A stretch of 64,000 nucleotides of DNA from Candidatus Contubernalis alkalaceticus (GTDB lineage Bacteria > Bacillota > Dethiobacteria > SKNC01): NCBI RefSeq assembly GCF_022558445.1, contig NZ_CP054699.1, positions 1,692,001 to 1,756,000 of the forward strand. Reading direction: 5' to 3'. The notes beneath the pieces are model-generated. The model saw nothing but the letters and a program-made list of their open reading frames with translations. It was not told the DNA's origin and did not search any database. Positions within the stretch are counted from its first letter, which is position 1, and each line of letters opens with the position of its first letter. Shown here in pieces: positions 1 through 9,073 of the stretch. Both the position numbers and the translations under genes were made by a program.

Positions 1-773
1 ATAAAGTTTTTTGCTGTATACGCATCATGCCCCAGGTCGGGATATATTAACAGCTGGTTGTCTGGTATATGTTCAGCCATTTCCTGTTGTACTTCAGCCC
101 CTCCAACAATTTTGTCTTCCCCTCCTCCAGCTATCAGGGTGGGGCATTTTATTTTACTCAGTTCCGGATAGGCGTTGTGGGTGATACATGAGTTAGCCTG
201 AATCAGATAACGCTCCTTCGAAACTGGTTTTCCTGTTCTTCTTATCAGCCAGTAAAACGGCCGCCACTTCCTCAGAGCTTTTTCGATGTAGGCTTTTTCC
301 ATGGTATCCACCGCCAGGTCCCCATAGCGTTCATTTTCTGCCATGTCTATCCAGTTTACCACAACTTTTTGTATGGTCTGGTTTTGACGGGAAAGTGTAA
401 CCACAAGCACTAGTTTTTTGACTTTTTCTGGGGAATCAATGGCAAGCCATTGAGAAATCATCCCTCCCTGGGATACGCCCATAACCACAGCATTGTTTAA
501 ATTTAATATATCCATGGCGGCTGCCTGGTCCTGAGCCATCTCTCTGGTAGTCATCCCGGGCTTAAGTTGATTTTTACGGCTAAAAATCCAAACCCGGTAT
601 TCCTTGGCAAAGCCGCGATACATAAGCCACATTAGCATCCCCGTACCCTTAACCGTCTTGAGGCCGTCGGAAAGACCGGGGATGATTATTAGAGGCTTGT
701 TCCCTTTCCCCAGGGAAACGTAATGCATATTGCTGTCTTCAATCTGCAGGACGCCTTCTTTGATATGAAACAT
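1..773 (-). CDS. alpha/beta hydrolase, 3' end outside the window
   Basis: Serine hydrolase of the alpha/beta fold. Its N-terminus (MFHIKEGVLQIED) starts at 773, after a GAAAGGCGG-type ribosome binding site. The oxyanion region LIIIPGLSDG, the nucleophile elbow GVSQGG (Ser in GxSxG) and a late PDLGHDAY segment carrying the probable catalytic His are all visible. The substrate cannot be told. The reading frame stays open to the left edge, so only the last residues are missing. It ends convergently with nothing seen here and is followed upstream by the DUF4179 gene on the same strand. Confidence 0.85.
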   Translation of the reverse strand, partial: MFHIKEGVLQIEDSNMHYVSLGKGNKPLIIIPGLSDGLKTVKGTGMLMWLMYRGFAKEYRVWIFSRKNQLKPGMTTREMAQDQAAAMDILNLNNAVVMGVSQGGMISQWLAIDSPEKVKKLVLVVTLSRQNQTIQKVVVNWIDMAENERYGDLAVDTMEKAYIEKALRKWRPFYWLIRRTGKPVSKERYLIQANSCITHNAYPELSKIKCPTLIAGGGEDKIVGGAEVQQEMAEHIPDNQLLIYPDLGHDAYTAKNF

Positions 774-816
774 CCCTGTACGCCGCCTTTCTTTTTTAAT
801 AACTCCATCTGCAAAT

Positions 817-2211
817 TTAATTAAGCATATCCAGCGGTATTTCCACAGTTACGGTACCGATATCATCATAAGCCCAGTATCCCATATTAATCAGAGCTAC
901 AGCTGTGCGGTCCGCAGGAAGCTTCCATTGGATTTTCCAGCTTCTTTCCTGTATTTCCTTCGGTTCTTCTCCGGGAAAAACGAATCTGGCTGTGGATTCT
1001 GATTGGCCCGTAACCTCTGGAAATTCCGTCATATGTATACTGCCTTCATCGTCTATGACCTGCCAGTAACTTATTAAAAATGGATCCGGGTTCTTTTCAT
1101 CTACCTCAACACTGATAACCGCCTTTCCCTTTTCATTATTTGTATCAAATTCTACTATCTTAACCCTGCGCCCATCCGGAGATTGTGAGGACCTGTCACC
1201 TTTAAATGGCAAAATTGTTTCTCCTTCATGAAACAATAAGCCAGACAGCCCGATGGTCACTACAGAGTCTTGGGACAGCCCTTCCAGGGGTTGAAAATGC
1301 ACCTGATACTGCTCTTTCCAGGTTCCATCCTCCTGCAGAGTTCCCTGTCCCCCACCTCCTCTAGACCCTACCTCATTTCCGTCCAGTGAAAGGGTTACAA
1401 ACCTGGATGACAGGTCAGGTCCATGAAAGTCTCCGTGATATTTTATTACTAGCTCTGTTTGGGTAGGAGCAAGCCGTAATTCTTCCACAGTAATCAAGCC
1501 TGCGGGGACTTCAAACTCTTTATTGATTAAAACACTCCTGGTAAGCTGGCTTAATGGTTCCCTGGTAACGGAGAACGATACCTGCCAGTTTCCTTTTATA
1601 TCTCCGATACTTTCTATTATGAAGGTCAATATACCATTATATTCCGGAAGAGGGTCAAATTCCATGCTGCCAACGTAAACACCGTCTATAACATCTCCCC
1701 GGGCGCCCATGCCGGTAACAAACTTACTGCCGTTGAACAAAATCTCGTCAAAGTAAACAGGCTTTGGGGAACTGCCCTCCAGTGAATAAAAAACAGTAGT
1801 TTGAATGGGGTCAGCCAGCACTTTATGGATATTAACAGTATAACCCCTAGCCGTTGTGCTCACCAGTACTTCCTGAAACATATCGTGTTCCTCAGCCCAT
1901 TCCCAACCCTTCTCTATTTCAGTCCATTCCCCAATATATCTGTTAATTATGGGTATATTTTCAGCGGCCCAGGTTCGTACTTCGGGAACATTCATAACCA
2001 GAACGGCGAACAACAATACAGCGGCTGCAGCAGTGGTGCTTATCCAAGCCAGCAGAGGTTTCTTTTTATTTCTTTCCATTCTGGACATTTTTTTTACATT
2101 TTCCTTGAGCATGTTTGAATGCTCCTGGGATAATCTACCCCCGGCAGCCCAGTCATTTAAAACTTCTTTGAATTTCATATCCATATCCCTATCAAATTCT
2201 ATGTTTCTCAT
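817..2211 (-). CDS. DUF4179 domain protein, probable membrane anti-sigma factor
   Basis: A 464-residue protein. Its short cytosolic N-terminus (MRNIEFDRDMDMKFKEVLND) is followed by one membrane segment (about residues 58-77, AAAAVLLFAVLVMNVP) and a large outer domain of the DUF4179 type. The start at 2211 is preferred over an in-frame ATG 24 bases upstream because it overlaps the stop of the sigma-factor reading frame as ATGA, the usual translational coupling of an ECF sigma factor and its anti-sigma. That partner is truncated here, so the regulatory pair is probably non-functional. The anti-sigma role is inferred from context and family. Confidence 0.8.
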   Translation of the reverse strand: MRNIEFDRDMDMKFKEVLNDWAAGGRLSQEHSNMLKENVKKMSRMERNKKKPLLAWISTTAAAAVLLFAVLVMNVPEVRTWAAENIPIINRYIGEWTEIEKGWEWAEEHDMFQEVLVSTTARGYTVNIHKVLADPIQTTVFYSLEGSSPKPVYFDEILFNGSKFVTGMGARGDVIDGVYVGSMEFDPLPEYNGILTFIIESIGDIKGNWQVSFSVTREPLSQLTRSVLINKEFEVPAGLITVEELRLAPTQTELVIKYHGDFHGPDLSSRFVTLSLDGNEVGSRGGGGQGTLQEDGTWKEQYQVHFQPLEGLSQDSVVTIGLSGLLFHEGETILPFKGDRSSQSPDGRRVKIVEFDTNNEKGKAVISVEVDEKNPDPFLISYWQVIDDEGSIHMTEFPEVTGQSESTARFVFPGEEPKEIQERSWKIQWKLPADRTAVALINMGYWAYDDIGTVTVEIPLDMLN

Positions 2212-2459
2212 AACGCATCCCCACTCCTTTCCCAATTTTCTCGCAGCTGGGCCAGGGCCCGGTATAATCGGGATTTCACAGTACTTAAAGGGACTTCCAG
2301 TTCCTCCGCAATCTCACGCAAGGATAGATCAGCCAGATAACGCAGTATGACAACCTGACGCTGGTTATCACTCAATGATGCCAAAGTGAGCCAAACATCC
2401 TTGTCTTCAAATACTTTTTCCGGTGAAAGTAATGTCTGTAAAGCTTCTAAATACTGCTG
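2208..2459 (-). pseudogene. ECF sigma factor, region 4 only (N-terminus lost)
   Basis: The reading frame encodes region 4 of a sigma-70 family factor: SLSDNQRQVVILRYLADLS, then LREIAEELEVPLSTVKSRL, the helix-turn-helix that binds the -35 box. It overlaps the DUF4179 start by ATGA. Sigma region 2, needed for core binding and -10 melting, is absent. Directly upstream in the same frame lies the TAA stop of the beta-lactamase-like gene. The simplest reading is a deletion or recombination joint that removed the sigma N-terminus. Confidence 0.8.
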
Positions 2460-3632
2460 TTAGGTGAAATGAGTATTCAGCAAACCCAGCAATTTTGGTG
2501 CGAACTGAAATGGCACGGGTCCGGCAGTAATCTGGCTGACATCACCGGCCAGATAGATATCCAGCGGCGGGCAGTAAAAAAGCCATGAACCGGAAGCTCC
2601 CGTGTGTCCAATTATCTCCGGTACAGGGCGGAATGGAGAAATAATACGCGGGATGCGAAATCGCATGATGCCAAGGCTGTACTCTATGGGCCAGCCAGGA
2701 CCAATGGGACTTATGGAGAAGCCAAATTGATTCCACCCCTCTCTCATGAGGTTTATTGTGTCCGGGTCATCAAAAACTCCACCACTCACCAGTGCCCGCA
2801 TAAATGTAAACAGATCGTTCACTGTGCTGTTTAAATCTCCAAAGGATCTCATAGCTTCAGGAATGTTCAGAGGCTTGTCTTGATAATAAACTGTGGCAGC
2901 CGGCTTCAGTGGTTTTTCCGGTGAGGTACCGGGATGGAAAGTCTCTTCCAGCCCCAGAGGTTTATAAAGCAATTCCTCAAACACGGCATGAATCGGCTTA
3001 CCGGTTACTGTTTCGATGATGGCAATCAGCAGTTGGAAATTGGTATCGGAGTAGCGAATCTTTTTTTTCTCTGCATCTAGAGGCTGTGGAGCAAACAGCG
3101 GAGTGTTTACCCTCCGGACAACTTCAACGATTTCTTCAATGGTCCAGGTCCGGTCTCCCTCCTCCAGGATCCTATCAAACAGGCTTTTTTCTCCTTTGGG
3201 ATGGATTTCTATATAATCAGGCAGGCCGGAGGAATGACCCAGCAGGTGTTGAAGGGTGATCTTGTCAGTGTAATCTACATCGTTTATTCTGTGCAGACCT
3301 TCAATCAAATCCCCCGGCAGGTAATCTGACATGGGATTATTAATAGAAATGCGTTTTTGTTCATGGAGTTTAAAGATTGTGGCTGCAATATACAGTTTTG
3401 TTACGCTGGCAATCCAGAACGGGGTGTCAGCTTTCATGGGGGTACCATCCGGATTGGCTTCCCCTTCGAATCCAATCCACCGGAAGGAGCGGTCTCCGCT
3501 TTCAACAGCAGCAATAGCGTGCTTTATATGTTTTTTTCTCATCAGGTTTTGCAGGAGAGCCTGCAGACGTTCGTCAAGATCACCTGATTTTGTTCCGGGT
3601 TTGACTTGTTTTTTTCCATCGCTGAAAGACAT
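2460..3632 (-). CDS. serine beta-lactamase-like hydrolase (class C/EstB family)
   Basis: A 390-residue protein of the beta-lactamase/penicillin-binding fold. The SxxK motif is ASVTK (about residue 76), the YxN-type motif is YSDTN, and a late HTG triad lies in IIGHTGASGSW. No signal peptide is evident, so it may be a cytosolic esterase or peptidase rather than an antibiotic-resistance enzyme. The start follows a GAAAGGAGATACTG ribosome binding site. Its stop codon abuts, in the same frame, the truncated sigma factor gene. Confidence 0.85.
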   Translation of the reverse strand: MSFSDGKKQVKPGTKSGDLDERLQALLQNLMRKKHIKHAIAAVESGDRSFRWIGFEGEANPDGTPMKADTPFWIASVTKLYIAATIFKLHEQKRISINNPMSDYLPGDLIEGLHRINDVDYTDKITLQHLLGHSSGLPDYIEIHPKGEKSLFDRILEEGDRTWTIEEIVEVVRRVNTPLFAPQPLDAEKKKIRYSDTNFQLLIAIIETVTGKPIHAVFEELLYKPLGLEETFHPGTSPEKPLKPAATVYYQDKPLNIPEAMRSFGDLNSTVNDLFTFMRALVSGGVFDDPDTINLMREGWNQFGFSISPIGPGWPIEYSLGIMRFRIPRIISPFRPVPEIIGHTGASGSWLFYCPPLDIYLAGDVSQITAGPVPFQFAPKLLGLLNTHFT

Positions 3633-3724
3633 TTTCAGTATCTCCTTTCATGTATTCAATCTCTAGTTATATTTCCCTGCATGAATTTATTACCCAATGA
3701 ATTCAGCAGCTCCTCTTTTGGTTT

Positions 3725-4195
3725 TTACATGATTGGCTGCAGAACATCATATTCGGCATTATTTTCATGAACTTGATAGGGGCTCAGTAAAAATCCCAGA
3801 ACATTAAAATGTTTATCAAAACCGAAGACCTTCTTAATTTTAGCTTTTTTGCAAATGGCAAAAGAAGTACAGTCAGTGAAAGATAATTTATGGTCGGAAA
3901 AAATTTTAAATATTTCCCAGGCTTCTTCCACGATAGTCCTATCTACCCATTGAATTGATAACATATTCATTTGTTCCGCTTCTTTCCAGAGGTTCATTCC
4001 CTTAACTGCAGTATCGTGAAAATTATTATAATTTAACCAGGTTAGAGTTTCAGACATAACATAATTAGACGTATTTAATGGAATACCATCTTTTTTAAGT
4101 TTCATAAGATATTCCTTCGCTGCACTGTGATGCTCATCCTTTTTGTTCATACAGGCCAACCATCCCCCGGTATCTACAAATACTTCATTTTTCAT
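3725..4195 (-). CDS. PIN-domain toxin (VapC-like RNase)
   Basis: A 156-residue PIN-domain protein. The acidic residues expected for Mg-dependent RNase activity are present: D in EVFVDTGGW, E in MSETLTW, and D in LSFTDCTSF with another in FGFDKHF. The start MKNEVFVDTG (4195) overlaps the last 11 bases of the upstream antitoxin gene; a longer reading frame exists upstream but would cover the antitoxin. The likely role is the toxin of a type II toxin-antitoxin module acting on RNA in the cytosol. The target is unknown. Confidence 0.85.
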   Translation of the reverse strand: MKNEVFVDTGGWLACMNKKDEHHSAAKEYLMKLKKDGIPLNTSNYVMSETLTWLNYNNFHDTAVKGMNLWKEAEQMNMLSIQWVDRTIVEEAWEIFKIFSDHKLSFTDCTSFAICKKAKIKKVFGFDKHFNVLGFLLSPYQVHENNAEYDVLQPIM

Positions 4196-4433
4196 GTTTT
4201 TTAGCTCCATATATATAATGATCATGATTAGTTGATCCGTCGGTAACATCTGAACTAAATAGTCCAATCAATTTCAGTAAAGGGTCTTCATCTTCACCCT
4301 TTATTTGTTCTTCATTAATGAAATGCTTGATGGACTGACGGATAAGTTCAGATTGAGAGATATTATTTTTGTCAGCAATTTTTTTAATTTGTTCAACCAA
4401 AGCTTCTTCTAAATAAATCTGTTTGCGAATCAT
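4185..4433 (-). CDS. ribbon-helix-helix antitoxin
   Basis: An 82-residue protein beginning MIRKQIYLEEALVEQIKKIA, the classic CopG/RHH DNA-binding pattern (beta strand, then helix with NISQSELIRQSIKHF). The start is fixed by AGGAGGTG seven bases upstream. It is the first gene of the operon with the PIN toxin, and the two genes overlap. Like other RHH antitoxins it probably represses its own promoter; an inverted repeat lies just upstream. Confidence 0.87.
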   Translation of the reverse strand: MIRKQIYLEEALVEQIKKIADKNNISQSELIRQSIKHFINEEQIKGEDEDPLLKLIGLFSSDVTDGSTNHDHYIYGAKKHEK

Positions 4434-4453
4434 CAAATCACCTCCTGTGTGAT

Positions 4454-4482
4454 GGTGTATATTATTAACATTATTATACACC
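4454..4482. promoter_or_regulatory. inverted repeat, likely antitoxin operator
   Basis: GGTGTATA at 4454-4461 is mirrored by TATACACC at 4475-4482, with AT-rich DNA between. It lies 21 bases upstream of the antitoxin start and fits an autoregulatory operator for the RHH protein. The operator role is an inference. Confidence 0.6.
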
Positions 4483-4535
4483 ACTCCCCACTCTGATATT
4501 TATTTTTCAATAAAAAACTCTCAGTTAAGACGCAG

Positions 4536-4970
4536 TCAATCGTTGATTGCCTCGATGCCTAGCCGCTTAAGCTTGTCAAGGTGATCTCGCATGCTTTTGA
4601 GCTTCTCCGGAGAGTGCCCCTCCCAGTCCAAAACCTCGCTCATTACTCGTAGTGGGTGTTGGTTTCGGTAGGATCTCGTTGGATTCCCCGGAAACTTCTT
4701 GTCCGTCAGATTGGGATCATCCTCAATGGGACCTGTGGGCTCTACACAATAGATTCGACCCGGCCCGTCGCCCGCTGCCAGTTCAGCTCCCCACGTAGCC
4801 GCATCCAATGTCGCAGTCAGATAGACGTAGTTAGCCTTCTTTCTCTCGCCATAGTTAGAGCTATAGCCAGGTTCCAGCATGTCCCCCGCCTTCAGGTCGG
4901 CTTTTGTGCCGTGGTAGAAAGGTCCGGGATCCATTGTACTGAACGGCTTCCGTTCGTTCTTCATATTCAT
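4536..4970 (-). CDS. arr: rifamycin ADP-ribosyltransferase
   Basis: Matches the Arr family over its whole length of about 140 residues: FYHGTKADLKAGDMLEPG, then YVYLTATLDAATWGAELA, IYCVEPTGPIEDDPNLT and FPGNPTRSYR. These are the conserved NAD-binding and catalytic blocks of enzymes that transfer ADP-ribose from NAD to rifamycins. The start MNMKNERKPF at 4970 has GGGAGG upstream and gives the usual family length; an alternative start at 5009 also has a good ribosome binding site. Its placement next to mobile DNA suggests a resistance gene acquired with the island. Confidence 0.92.
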   Translation of the reverse strand: MNMKNERKPFSTMDPGPFYHGTKADLKAGDMLEPGYSSNYGERKKANYVYLTATLDAATWGAELAAGDGPGRIYCVEPTGPIEDDPNLTDKKFPGNPTRSYRNQHPLRVMSEVLDWEGHSPEKLKSMRDHLDKLKRLGIEAIND

Positions 4971-5093
4971 TTCTGTCTTTACCTCCCTTGGGAAACAGTG
5001 TGTTGCCATTACCCACTCCTCGAATATCATAATTTATTGGCAAATATCTTTACACGATTGTTATTACATCAATAACATAAAACCAGCTTTCAG

Positions 5094-5390
5094 TTTGTCA
5101 AGTGGGCTGAAGCGAACCAAATAAAGAAGTTAGTAATTGGTGATGTGGAAGGGGTTCAGCGAAACACCAAGGTAGGGAAGGAAAATGGTTTGAATTCATA
5201 TCTGAAAAATAATTACTGGAAGAAGAAATACAGTGGTAATCATACTGAGCAAACGGATTCTCAAAAAAGATTACTACAGAATCTATATGAGAGAATTGTA
5301 CCCTGCTCATACGCAGGGATTGGTGCTGTCCTGGGGGCAGTACCATCGGTGAATTATTTATCATCTGGTATAAAAATTGCCGAGCAGTAA
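5094..5390 (+). pseudogene. TnpB (IS200/IS605 OrfB) remnant
   Basis: The frame upstream of and through a GTG at 5145 reads FVKWAEANQIKKLVIGDVEG followed by VQRNTK, a characteristic central block of TnpB-like proteins. After RNTK the resemblance is lost and the frame stops at 5390. No N-terminal half, zinc ribbon or IS ends were found. A small independent gene from the GTG is possible but less likely. Confidence 0.5.
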
Positions 5391-5392
5391 TT

Positions 5393-6049
5393 TTAATCGT
5401 TTTCATCTCTACCTTCAGTACAAAGCTCATCTAAGTATCCATCATCAAGAGCCGAACCCCTATTCTTATATGGAACTGTCCGGGGTCTACCCATTTTATA
5501 ATTTTTACATGATTTTGGACCATAACAAAAAGATTCAAACCGGTATTTCTTAATATTTCTATCAAAATCCCATTGAATTTCAACATTGGCCATATTTGCC
5601 CAAATGCATTTAAAGCATTTTGTTTTCCACAAACTTTTACTTAATAATCTAGCTCCTCTTTCCTCATAGATTTGCATGGTTGGGGGCACCATTATCCATG
5701 GTGGTGATAGTACTTCAATAGTTTCATTTACTCTATCCAAAAGTTTTAATGAACCTGCCCTATAATAATCTGCAAATTCTTTTTCATTATATTTTTTTGT
5801 CCATGCTGTGCCTTCGAGCAAATCACCTATCCGAAACAATCCTTTTAACTGCTGTTTTTCAGAAATTGCGACTGTAAACTGCTTTTTGTAGTCACTACTT
5901 TGCCCTTCGATAAATAAGTTGTATCCTAAATGATAATGTGTTCTATTATCTGTGAGATATCTCCAAACTCTTGTTCTTGGTTGAATAGATATAATTTTTC
6001 CTGTCCAATTTACTTTTGAAGAAATATTTTCAGAGTTATATTTTACCAT
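5393..6049 (-). CDS. unknown protein with Cys pairs, downstream of MazG-like gene
   Basis: A 218-residue protein that I do not recognise. The N-terminal half is rich in beta-type sequence (WTGKIISIQPRTRVWRYL). The C-terminal half has CFKC and CYGPKSCKNY, a possible metal-binding site, and a basic tail. It has a weak ribosome binding site and lies 120 bases after the MazG-like gene on the same strand. Since DUF2075 and MazG-like genes often sit in defence islands, it may be the third member of that operon, but nothing in the sequence shows its function. Confidence 0.6.
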   Translation of the reverse strand: MVKYNSENISSKVNWTGKIISIQPRTRVWRYLTDNRTHYHLGYNLFIEGQSSDYKKQFTVAISEKQQLKGLFRIGDLLEGTAWTKKYNEKEFADYYRAGSLKLLDRVNETIEVLSPPWIMVPPTMQIYEERGARLLSKSLWKTKCFKCIWANMANVEIQWDFDRNIKKYRFESFCYGPKSCKNYKMGRPRTVPYKNRGSALDDGYLDELCTEGRDEND

Positions 6050-6171
6050 TGCTAATCACAATCCTTAACATAAAAGTAATAACTCACTACCTAAATTATC
6101 TCGGCGAAATGGAACAAACGTTTGCATTTATTTGACTTTTAGTGCAAGTAGTCAATAATGAAAGCTCATTT

Positions 6172-6537
6172 CTACTTATCATTTGTGTTCTTCTTGTTAG
6201 AACCCTTGTATTCGCTTATTGGATATCGCTTTTCATTTATTTCCACCTTACGGTTCAATTCATATGACAAATCAAAGTTATATTTTTGAGCGAAGCGTAA
6301 TATAAAAAAAAGGATGTCTGCTAGCTCCTCTCCTATTTCAGTTCTTATAGTTTCGTCAGTTAGCATATTATCAACTTCTAAATTTGACTTAAATCTAAAT
6401 AACTGTAATAATTCTGAAGCTTCCGTAACGATACCAATAGATAAATCTTTGGCATTATGATATTGGTCCCAATCTCTGTCTTCACAGAATGTTTTTATAA
6501 GTTTATTTAATTCGTCTATGTTTAAATGTTTTTCCAA
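6172..6537 (-). CDS. MazG-like nucleotide pyrophosphohydrolase
   Basis: A 121-residue all-alpha NTP pyrophosphatase of the MazG superfamily. The metal-binding EExxE-like pattern is TEASELLQLFRF followed by GEELADILFFILRFA. Such enzymes hydrolyse (d)NTPs to NMP and pyrophosphate. The start is TTG, set by AGGAGG eight bases upstream. It follows the DUF2075 gene in the same orientation, a pairing common in bacterial defence islands, which suggests nucleotide depletion or house-cleaning as the role. That role is an inference. Confidence 0.88.
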   Translation of the reverse strand: MEKHLNIDELNKLIKTFCEDRDWDQYHNAKDLSIGIVTEASELLQLFRFKSNLEVDNMLTDETIRTEIGEELADILFFILRFAQKYNFDLSYELNRKVEINEKRYPISEYKGSNKKNTNDK

Positions 6538-6614
6538 CGGTGGCCTCCTGTTACTTCGGTATGATTAATAATTTCTTTATTATCTTCAAAATAACCTACA
6601 TAAAATAAGTACAT

Positions 6615-8809
6615 TTAATTTAGAACTTCTGTTCTAAATACCATTGAAGTGACCTCTTTACCCTCAACAATTCTTTTCACAATGACAATCGGCTCAAACT
6701 TAAGAATATCGATATCAACAATCAAGCCGCTGGGTGCTTTGGCATAGTTGCGGATTTGCGGTGTTTCTTTGAGCATGTTTTTTATAAAATCATCTGGTTC
6801 CTTTTCATCATTTTCAAGTATTTGTGTGATGTTCTCAAAAAAAAGCTGTTCGTCAGTGATGTCGCAGAAATAATAACCATGGCTTATCGGTTTAAGGCTA
6901 TATTGGTGTAGGGGGATTACCAGGTCGGTGGAATAATAACCGGGCGCTTCTTCCGCTACTATTTGTATTCTTTCACCTACAAACAACTCTCGAATAGAGG
7001 TTAATTTCTTATGATAGAACCTTGCTTTATCAATGTCTTTTACTACTTTAAGTCTTCGTTTTAAGTACTCTCTAGTGTTTTTATCTACTGCGTATACGAA
7101 GACGCCTTTCATGCCTCTTGACAGTAATGTCTTATAGGTGTTTTGTGCTAACCTGAGGAACTGTGTCTGGCTGTTACTACCGATTTTTTTATCATGGCAC
7201 TTTTTCACATCTGCTTCCCAGGTTTCTGTTTTTGGGTTATATCTGAACTCTTCACCGATGATGACGCCTACGTAATCAAATTCTAAACCCTGACAAGTGT
7301 GTATGCAACCGATTTGGTTCACACCTTCCGGGTTAACTGCCCAGTCAGATCCACTGGTAGGTATTCCGCGCGCTCTTTTTGTTTCTTTATAGGAATCCTG
7401 TGGGTTCCATGGCATCTCAAAAGTCAGGGTATCTCCGTCGTATATTTTGACATCATTCATTAACTGGCCGTTCTGTTGTAATGTCTTACTCCAAGGCCAT
7501 GCGTATCCGGCCAGTAACCTGGAGTCAAAACCTTGTGCCTGCAGTTGAATGAGATGTTCTTTCATTACATTTGGGTCATCAACTATATAAAACTCTAAGT
7601 CGTCAAGGTTTTCCCAGCCGCTGGCATTAGCGGTAGAGCGGATACCCAAAACATCATCAAGCCAGTTTAAATACCCCTCTGAACCGGTACACCTGAATTG
7701 GGCATCCAGTTCATATTCGTAAATCTGGCAGCCTAGCTTTTGGGCGGTTTCTTTTACGTGGCTATATGAGCCAATATCCTTGGGACGGATCATTTGATTA
7801 TCGTCGGTAAAAAAGATCGTCAGATAGGTCTTTTCAATAATGCATTCCACCAGGCTTTTCTCTAACTTCTTTTGCATTGGCGGCGGTGTTGAGCTGATGC
7901 GATGAGCCTCATCTACGATGGCCACCTGAAATGATTTCTGGCTTTCAGTTAATTCGCGGTTATAGAAATAGGGGTGTTTGAAAAGTCGACCGGCTCTTTC
8001 GCGGTCTATTTTGTTTGCCATACAATTTTTAAATGCCGCATTGGGAGCTAAATAGACACATTGTTTTTCTTCTCTCAATATTTTACTAAGGAGGTTCAAT
8101 CCCACAACAGATTTACCTGTCCCAGGACCACCTTTAATCATTACTACATATCTTCCGTTTGTACCATCAAGCTGATGATCTCTGACAATCTGCATGACTC
8201 TGTCAAAGACCACAAGCTGCTGATCCATTAATATAAACTCTGACTTTGCATCGATAATGTTATTTATGTGATTAATCAGTTTTTTGCTGGGTTGGGGGAT
8301 TGAAGATGCAATATAGTCAACGAGTTCAAGCCCGTCTCCTTTTTCCACATGGTTTTTAATAAAATGACCAATTCTTTTCGTATCTGCTTTTGTATATACA
8401 GGACTCTGATCAATATATAAGCTGAATTTATCATCAAAAAGCTTATCCTGCTCATTCTTCTTATAGTTATGGAGATATGAGCATGAGTATAATCTCAGGG
8501 CATCTTCACCATCAGTATGAAAAACTGCTTGTAATTGGTTACCTGAACGGCTGGATGGTTTACTTCTCTCAAAGCGCCCCCTGTATAGGTATAGACTTGT
8601 CTGTCTGTATTGGACTCCTTAACGCTTTCCCATTGCTTCAGTTCTACAATTACCGCATTGGGATTCAAAAACTTATCCTTACCGGTGATCATAAAATCCA
8701 GGCGCATCGATGACTGAGGCAGATGATATTCTATTAATACACCGCAATTAACACTGTTCAGCTCTTCGTTGATGAGTACTTCATTCATTTTACTTAATGA
8801 ATTCTGAAA
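6615..8809 (-). pseudogene. DUF2075 nuclease/ATPase gene, main 3' part (frameshifted)
   Basis: This is most of a schlafen-like DUF2075 protein. From the 5' side it has QNSLSKM, a PD-(D/E)xK-like nuclease block (SMRLDFMITG, then AVIVELKQW), a frameshift near 8515-8525 in a run of five T, then an ATPase/helicase with Walker A IKGGPGTGKS and Walker B VAIVDEAHRI. Upstream of the frameshift the frame ends at 8495. Downstream it continues open from about 8520 (HTDGEDALRLYSC) into the ATPase without a clear start until a GTG at 8348. The N-terminus lies at 10338-10469, beyond an IS3 insertion. Confidence 0.85.
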
Positions 8810-8821
8810 TGGAGTTGTCAA
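8495..8821 (-). pseudogene. nuclease-domain segment of the broken DUF2075 gene
   Basis: This separate open frame carries the N-terminal nuclease part of the DUF2075 protein (IEYHLPQSSMRLDF, VIVELKQW). It ends after NYKQFFILMVKMP because of a single-base shift; the -1/+2 frame resumes the expected FHTDGEDALRLYSCSYLHNY sequence. The apparent ATG at 8821 lies inside the IS3 end, so it is not a natural start. Confidence 0.75.
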
Positions 8822-9073
8822 ATTTGGGTTAGCCCCAAAACTCGTAATTTTTGGATTCGTTAATAAATGGATTCCTTTTGGAAATACTATTTACGGCTCT
8901 TATCTACAGGCAGAATAGTGCTCTGCTGGAGAGCAACACGAGCGGCCTGTAGAGTTCTGCCAGGGATAGCCAGGGGAATCGTTTAATAAACCCTGGTTGT
9001 CTTCTTTTCTATCCCTGGGAGAACCAAAGCGAAAAAACTCCGGGGGTTCGGGGGCAGAGCCCCTGAATACTGT

